Program-made: the position numbers and the translations under genes
Notes under the pieces: model-generated
Databases searched by the model: none
What the model was told of the DNA's origin: nothing
Seen by the model: the letters and a program-made list of their open reading frames with translations, nothing else
From: Cladorhizidae sp. MBARI D1340-BT2
Taxonomy: Eukaryota; Porifera; Demospongiae; Poecilosclerida; Cladorhizidae
Direction: 5' to 3'
DNA length: 64,000 bases
NCBI GenBank assembly: GCA_028752905.1
Contig: JAQNBH010000009.1
Coordinates: 26,210,370-26,274,369, forward strand
Shown: in pieces, positions 59,150-64,000 of the stretch
Layout: every line of letters begins with the position of its first letter
How positions within the stretch are numbered: the first letter of the stretch is position 1

Positions 59150-60330
59150 AGTACCCAGATGCATCTAACCCGGCCTTGGTGGGGGCCGTCATGCAACCAC
59201 TAACCATTGACATGTCAGATATGTGCTGTCTCGAAACACAGAGAGTGGGCCTTTTTTTACCCAGAGGTTAAGCAGAGTCCTGACTGGACAGATATCTGAC
59301 TTTTTCTTCCCGATGAAGAGCTGGATTCCGTGATGAAAATAGTCTATCTTCGACTGTAATAGTCATTCTTATGATGTCCTGGCAGGACGGATGCCCCACT
59401 GCAATAGTTGAGCAAGACAAGTGGCATTTTGGTTCATAGAGGCTTCTGATAGACTGTCATTTCATTTCTCCTGATCTTGGAAAGCAACAGAGATTAAAGC
59501 AGCATGCATCCCAATGTGTGATGTACAATGGTATGAGTGGGCCCCCCACCTCCTTTCAGCTTTATAAGAATATCAGGAGCAATTTCTGTCATTTCTCCCA
59601 ACCTTGGTATGCTTCCAACCATTTGATTCCCTGCAGACTGTATTGTAGATGTTGATGGGCAAGCTCCAAGTGGTCTTTCTTGCCATCAGCGATGTAGAGA
59701 AATCAGATTGCTGACAAGTATACTTGATGATATGATGGTTTAACCCTGACCCAGCAATCTATGACATGAAGCTGCACGGCACCCCGTCTCTGTTGCTGAA
59801 CTGCCTGAAGCCCCCCTGCAATATAAAATTCCTGGTATTTTTACGGACTACTGCAGTATGTGACCTTGGCCATTCCTAATCAATAAGTTTCTTCACCTCT
59901 CTTTAGCCCAGTTCGGCCAGCTAGATACTAGAGTTACTTACAGTTCTTGTGAGATGACATCAGGTTCTCTGATGGCTGAAGGGACCGGGCACAGAAATAT
60001 GTTACATCATTTTGGGACAGATTATCCACTGCTCTATTCTCTCTCCCAGGGATGTGCTGGCTTATAATTAGCAGATTATATTAGAGCAAAAGAAGAACAG
60101 GCTTTTCATGAGGTTCATCACATTGACAACCTTTCTACCACCTAATATCAGGATGGCCACCAATACAACACTGCTACACCAGTATTTAGCTGCTTATGCC
60201 CACCACTATTTTTTCCCATAAAGCTTGCCCAATCACTAATGGAAACAGTTCCTTCACCATGATGTGAGGGATTTTCTATGCTTGTGGTAGTTTATCTTAA
60301 TACCATTGCCCTCATGACAAGAATATTCCA
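59150..60330 (-). pseudogene. DIRS-like retroelement remnant: RNase H and tyrosine recombinase
   Basis: Minus-strand frames give, in order, KELFPLVIGQALWEK (near 60260), an LMKSLFFFCSN helix, and ASHIPGRENRAVDNLSQ (60064-60014), which resemble the RNase H of DIRS-type elements. Downstream come VYLSAI and FLYIADGK (near 59720-59690), YSLQGIKWLEAYQGW, PRSGEM (near 59480) and LFIGKKKSDICPVRTLLNLW (near 59320-59260). These match the N-terminal and core regions of a tyrosine recombinase as in DIRS, Ngaro or Crypton elements. RNase H followed by tyrosine recombinase is the DIRS/Ngaro order. There are many stops and shifts; RT and the catalytic Tyr region are not recognisable. Confidence 0.62.
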
Positions 60331-62719
60331 CATCCCCATCATCGTGGGGCATTGGAATTAAGATCACTTCCCAACACCAATCCTCCCCCTATTCTATGCT
60401 TGGACAATGCAGGCCCACCATAAAAGCTGACAGAAACTCATTCTGATCCTGGTGCTATAATGGAGCTCTCTAGCTAATGCTGGCAGGTCAGTTTCTTCTC
60501 AGGAATGATCTGCCTGATTTTATTAAGCTGCATACGTATTGTAGCCGCCCAATTATTCCAACAAATGGAGTTCTAATAATTGAAAATCATCGATAACTGA
60601 ACTTCAGTGTGGAAGACCTTCAGCTATTTTTAGCTCCACATAAAATCATTGGCAATCCACTCTCCTATACTGCATTCCACTGCCACTCAAGCTAAATTTA
60701 TCCAGTTCTTCATAATATCACAGATCTTGAGCTCAACATTGATATTAAGGAAAACTCTTTTTGTCTTTTGAATAGGTCTGGCCATACTCTCTGCTTAGAC
60801 TAGAACATGCCGGACTAGTGAATGCTATATGACATCCCTCCACATTGGACTAGGGATGTTGACCTATTGAAGTGCAAAGCATGTTACTTCATAGCAGCAG
60901 TCTAATATCAGTCATCAACATTACCATAGAGAAAAATCCATCGTAAGCCCAAAAGTTGTGGAGAACTCAGGTTGCAGAGCAAGTTTAATGATATTGTCAC
61001 AAAACTTTGGTTTGTTTGGTCGTATACCTAACCATACACATGAGGCAATCCTAGGTCTATGATTGGTTGCCATGGATATGGGCAGCGACATGATTGGTGA
61101 CAGAGAAAGCTAATAAGTGTTATGTTAGTAAACATTGCAGAGAGTGGAAGTTGCTGCATGGACCCAAAGAAGGCTGGTAGAAGAATAATTTTGACGCAAA
61201 ATTCATAATTTGCAGGAGATTATTAATGTTACTTTCTGTGATGGTTCTCACGCAAAAAAGTTAGATCTTTTCTTATGTCTGGGCATTTGTGAGACGAGAA
61301 CCAAATGGAAGTTTTAGACTTTCCCACAAGATGCCTCAAACTTGAGAAGTCTTGAGTTGCCCTAACTCTGAAGTATTTGGGTTTGCATGCACTAGAATAA
61401 ATTTAAGGTAGTATAGCCACAATAGTTAAATATTTGCTCTACATTCTCATCACCTCACTTGCCATATGGTATAGAGTGAGGATATGCTCTTGGGAATAAA
61501 ATTACCCCCAAAAAATATCCTGTATTGCTGTGCACATATTCAACATATCTGACCATGCCTTAAGGGTTTCTCCATTGTGGTTATGATGTTTGGAAGCTAA
61601 CTAACGTAAGAGCAGCAAGATACTCGTTAGGAAATTGTGGACAGCTACAGATATTTGCAGCTATAAACAGGCCTGGTTATGCTAGTAAAACTCCTGCTGC
61701 AATGTTCTGTGAAACACATTACCCTAATGTTGAAGCTTATTACACATGTTCATAAGCTGATATTTATTTCAAGAGCGGCACTTCATAATCGACCATATGG
61801 ATGTTAACGACATGTATACTAAACAACTTTTGGTGAAATAAAACATGAGAGGCAAATCAACCAGAGTTTAGAGCTGGCATAACAGTGACATCCAACAACA
61901 GTGGAGAATTGGTCAACAAGGCTTGAAAGATTGTGATCGAGCTTCAGGACATGCAATGCATAATTCTGAAGGTGAAAGCAGTTAATATCAAGGAAAAGAA
62001 ATCCATGCATACATCCAAGCTTAGTTGAGATCTTAGAGCAGTGAAAGCATTGTAAAGAGAGGTCAATTCTGAGTCTACCTTGCTTGATAGCTATAATAGT
62101 TGCCGAGCTATGACTTTCCTGGAGCAGTTTAATGCTTTCCTGCAGAGAGTGGAGATGCACATAAAGAGCCAATTGATTATCCATAGAGATATAGATATTA
62201 CTCGTAGTATTTTGTACTATTACATTGTGTTCATCCATGTTTTATTTATATATTAACTTGCTGTATGAAAGTTCATCATTGGTGAGATTTGTTTCTAGAC
62301 AACTCTCCTCAGCATTGGTCAACAATATTTACAAACATTCATTTTGGAATTAGTGTATTGTTGTTCACCAAAAATGCTTCTCTCAAACTCTCCCCTTTTT
62401 CATGTGATGAGAGACGATAAGGTTTACAGTGAAATGTCAACTGTGACATTAATTTACAAAATAACTGGTTACATAGAGGGAAGTGAGGAGGACCATATCT
62501 TGCAACTGGAATGGTCTCAGAACTAATTCAAATTCCATTCAGTATAGATATCAATGTATGATCAATTAAATCGAAAACTATTGTAGCTTTCAAAGTATTC
62601 TCAGTTGACATTGTAGATATAACTTTCTAGATTATTAACTTAAATTTGCTCATTTGAAATTCCTTCTAACCTCAATCAGGAATAATAAGATGCTAAGATT
62701 CGTATGAGTCTTAGCATCT
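60331..62719. other. No gene recognised; contains an inverted dispersed repeat
   Basis: 60331-61000 may hold the decayed RT of the DIRS-like element but I cannot show motifs. 61590-61790 is an inverted diverged copy of 17730-17940 and 49840-50060. A 139-codon minus-strand frame (62238-61819) has no family resemblance and unremarkable composition. Confidence 0.4.
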
Positions 62720-62766
62720 CATTGTTCCTGATGAAGGCTAGAGCATTAGCCAGAATGTTGAGTGGG
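62720..62766 (+). ncRNA. Degenerate hammerhead-like motif, second Penelope-type end
   Basis: CTGATGA (62728-62734), stem II GGCTA/TAGCC around GAGCAT, then AGAATGTT and GAGTGGG. It aligns with the motif at 11640-11687, but the GAAA core box is altered (AGAAT), so it is probably inactive. No Penelope coding sequence is seen next to it, so it is likely a terminal-repeat fragment. Confidence 0.5.
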
Positions 62767-63104
62767 TAAATTTAAGTTGATTGTCGAGAAAGTCTGTGTA
62801 ACAAACAATTCTAGCATAAAAAGCTATGGTCTCAGCAGTATACTTGGCTATGTATATGCTACCTCCTGGCATCTCATCAGCTTATCCAGATGCTACTGCT
62901 CAACTTTACTGTTCTCTCCTGACATGTTCAAGACAGCAAAAACAGTAGCGCCTGATTGGCATATGAACAAACATGTGTGAGTCCACTATTGTGGCTTACC
63001 AGGGAACAATTCTTATGCCAGTGTGGACAGCAGGTCCCTAACCAGCTCCAAATATGTAGGAACCAGCTTATTTTTGTGTGTGAACAGCTTGCTTTTACAA
63101 ATGC

Positions 63105-63257
63105 CTAACCATCACAAATGCAACTGCGAAGAAATTACTCTACTATAGCTAAAGGATCCCAAAATCTAGAACGATCTGTAGATGACTTACCAAGGATGGA
63201 AAAATTAACTCAGTATGCAGAACAGGATGTAAAAGATAAAACAGTTAGAGAGAAATA
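63105..63257 (+). other. Possible small exon
   Basis: An open stretch reads TIAKGSQNLERSVDDLPRME and KLTQYAEQDVKDKTVREK before TAA. It is polar and helix-like, comparable to the coiled-coil exons downstream, but splice sites are not clear. It could belong to the same gene or be chance. Confidence 0.25.
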
Positions 63258-63529
63258 ATTTCATGAACTGTACAACCTAATACCTTTTTTTACGATATCT
63301 ATTTCTGGTGCTCCTCTCCCTTAAGTATTTCTTTAACTTTTCACTTGTATTACAATTAGTTTTTATAATTAAGTACTTCTTTTCCAGCAGTCACTGATAG
63401 TAAGCAGCTCCATTTAACAACATGTATGCAGAGTGTATGCATATTTTTTATGATGTAACTGTCAACTCACTGATTATAGATGTATACAATAACCAAAAGA
63501 CACACTTTTCGTGATAGGACTTGATATAG

Positions 63530-63994
63530 GCAGAGCAACGTAAACGTGACCGTGCTACTGAAAACCGAAAGCGACTCGAAGGTGAGCTTCATACTGATGA
63601 TCAAAGAACCAGTTTAATCTGAGTTTTTCAATAGTGGAGTTGGAGAGCTCTCAAAGAGTCCTTGATAGAAGCAACTTTCAGAGAGCTCTCAAAGTGTCGT
63701 TGATCTGAAGGAAGAACTTTCAGAGAGCTCTCAAAGTGTCATTGATCTGAAGGAAGAACTTTCAGAGAGCTCTCAAAGTGTTCATTGATCTGAAAGAGCA
63801 ACTTTCAAAGAACTCTCAAAGTATCGTTGATCTGAAGAAGCAACTTTTAGAGAGCTCTCAAAGTGTCACTGATCTGAAGGAAGAACTTTCAGAGAGCTCT
63901 CAAAATGTCGTTGATCTGAAGGAGCAAGTTTCGGAGAACTCTCACACTATCACTGATCTGAAGAAGGACTTGATTCACTATGAATCAAGATATG
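63530..63994 (+). CDS. Partial gene with 14-residue coiled-coil repeats (continues past the window)
   Basis: Exon 63530-63581 (after GATATAG, ending at GTGAGC) encodes AEQRKRDRATENRKRLE. The next exon, 63635-63994, joins in phase and ends at a GTAAGC donor. It holds about eight 42 bp units coding for ELSESSQSVIDLKE-type 14-mers, with hydrophobic residues spaced as in two heptads, so a coiled coil is likely. Two units appear to break frame (near 63665 and 63780, an extra T in the latter); they may be sequence errors, alternative splicing or decay. The last unit passes into KKDLIHYESRYG. I do not recognise the protein; structural or filament-like proteins are possible. Confidence 0.55.
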
Positions 63995-64000
63995 GTAAGC

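Noticed and set aside
61819..62238. 139-codon minus-strand frame as a gene
   Set aside because: No splice context, no domain, AT-rich surroundings; length alone is weak evidence.

Overview
The window looks like repeat-dense nuclear DNA of an early-branching invertebrate animal. It is AT-rich, introns are short (about 50-80 bp in the one clean gene set) with ordinary GT..AG sites, no bacterial operon is visible, and nearly all recognisable coding sequence belongs to eukaryotic transposable elements. The mix (PIF/Harbinger, DUF7869, Ginger-like, hAT, piggyBac, Penelope, DIRS and INT-before-RT Gypsy elements) would suit a sponge or cnidarian. The species is an inference and cannot be fixed from the sequence alone.

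Layout. 1-7.7 kb: repeated exon-pair modules, interrupted by a complete, apparently intact Harbinger transposon (1042-4274) with a two-gene set (DDE transposase and MADF/Myb-like partner), inverted ends and a TAA target duplication. 7.7-12.6 kb: a 31-33 bp minisatellite, a Gypsy gag+LTR remnant, and a Penelope-like element with RT and GIY-YIG remnants, a 0.9 kb ATT microsatellite and a hammerhead-ribozyme-like motif. 12.6-17 kb: an array of about 26 satellite monomers of 150-200 bp. 17-20.6 kb: dispersed non-coding repeats. 20.66-23.37 kb: a DUF7869 element with perfect 40 bp inverted ends. 24.8-30.2 kb: a Gypsy-class LTR retrotransposon on the minus strand with near-identical LTRs, a CTATA target duplication and the unusual order gag-PR-INT-RT-RH.

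30.3-42.8 kb: a large decayed Ginger-like locus. Integrase exons are followed by a Ulp1-like (C48) protease and a PHD finger. It contains a 1.64 kb internal duplication, three MITE-like elements and a piggyBac remnant, and it is flanked by inverted clusters of 17-18 bp repeats. 42.9-45.7 kb: a second Gypsy remnant, also with integrase directly after protease. 45.7-51 kb: tetranucleotide repeat, a stray satellite monomer, a hAT-like fragment, a 0.77 kb foldback element and dispersed repeats. 51.2-56.6 kb: a hAT element with inverted ends and a piggyBac pseudogene. 56.7-57.5 kb: a minisatellite built on AGCGCTAGCT. 59.1-60.3 kb: a DIRS-like RNase H and tyrosine-recombinase remnant on the minus strand. 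63.5 kb to the end: the start of a likely host gene encoding a 14-residue coiled-coil repeat.

Only the Harbinger gene pair reads cleanly from start to stop. Most other elements carry stops, frameshifts or deletions, so most of the window is a layered record of insertions rather than a working pathway. The exon-pair modules and the right-end coiled-coil gene are the best candidates for host sequence. All positions, splice sites and repeat alignments were read by eye.
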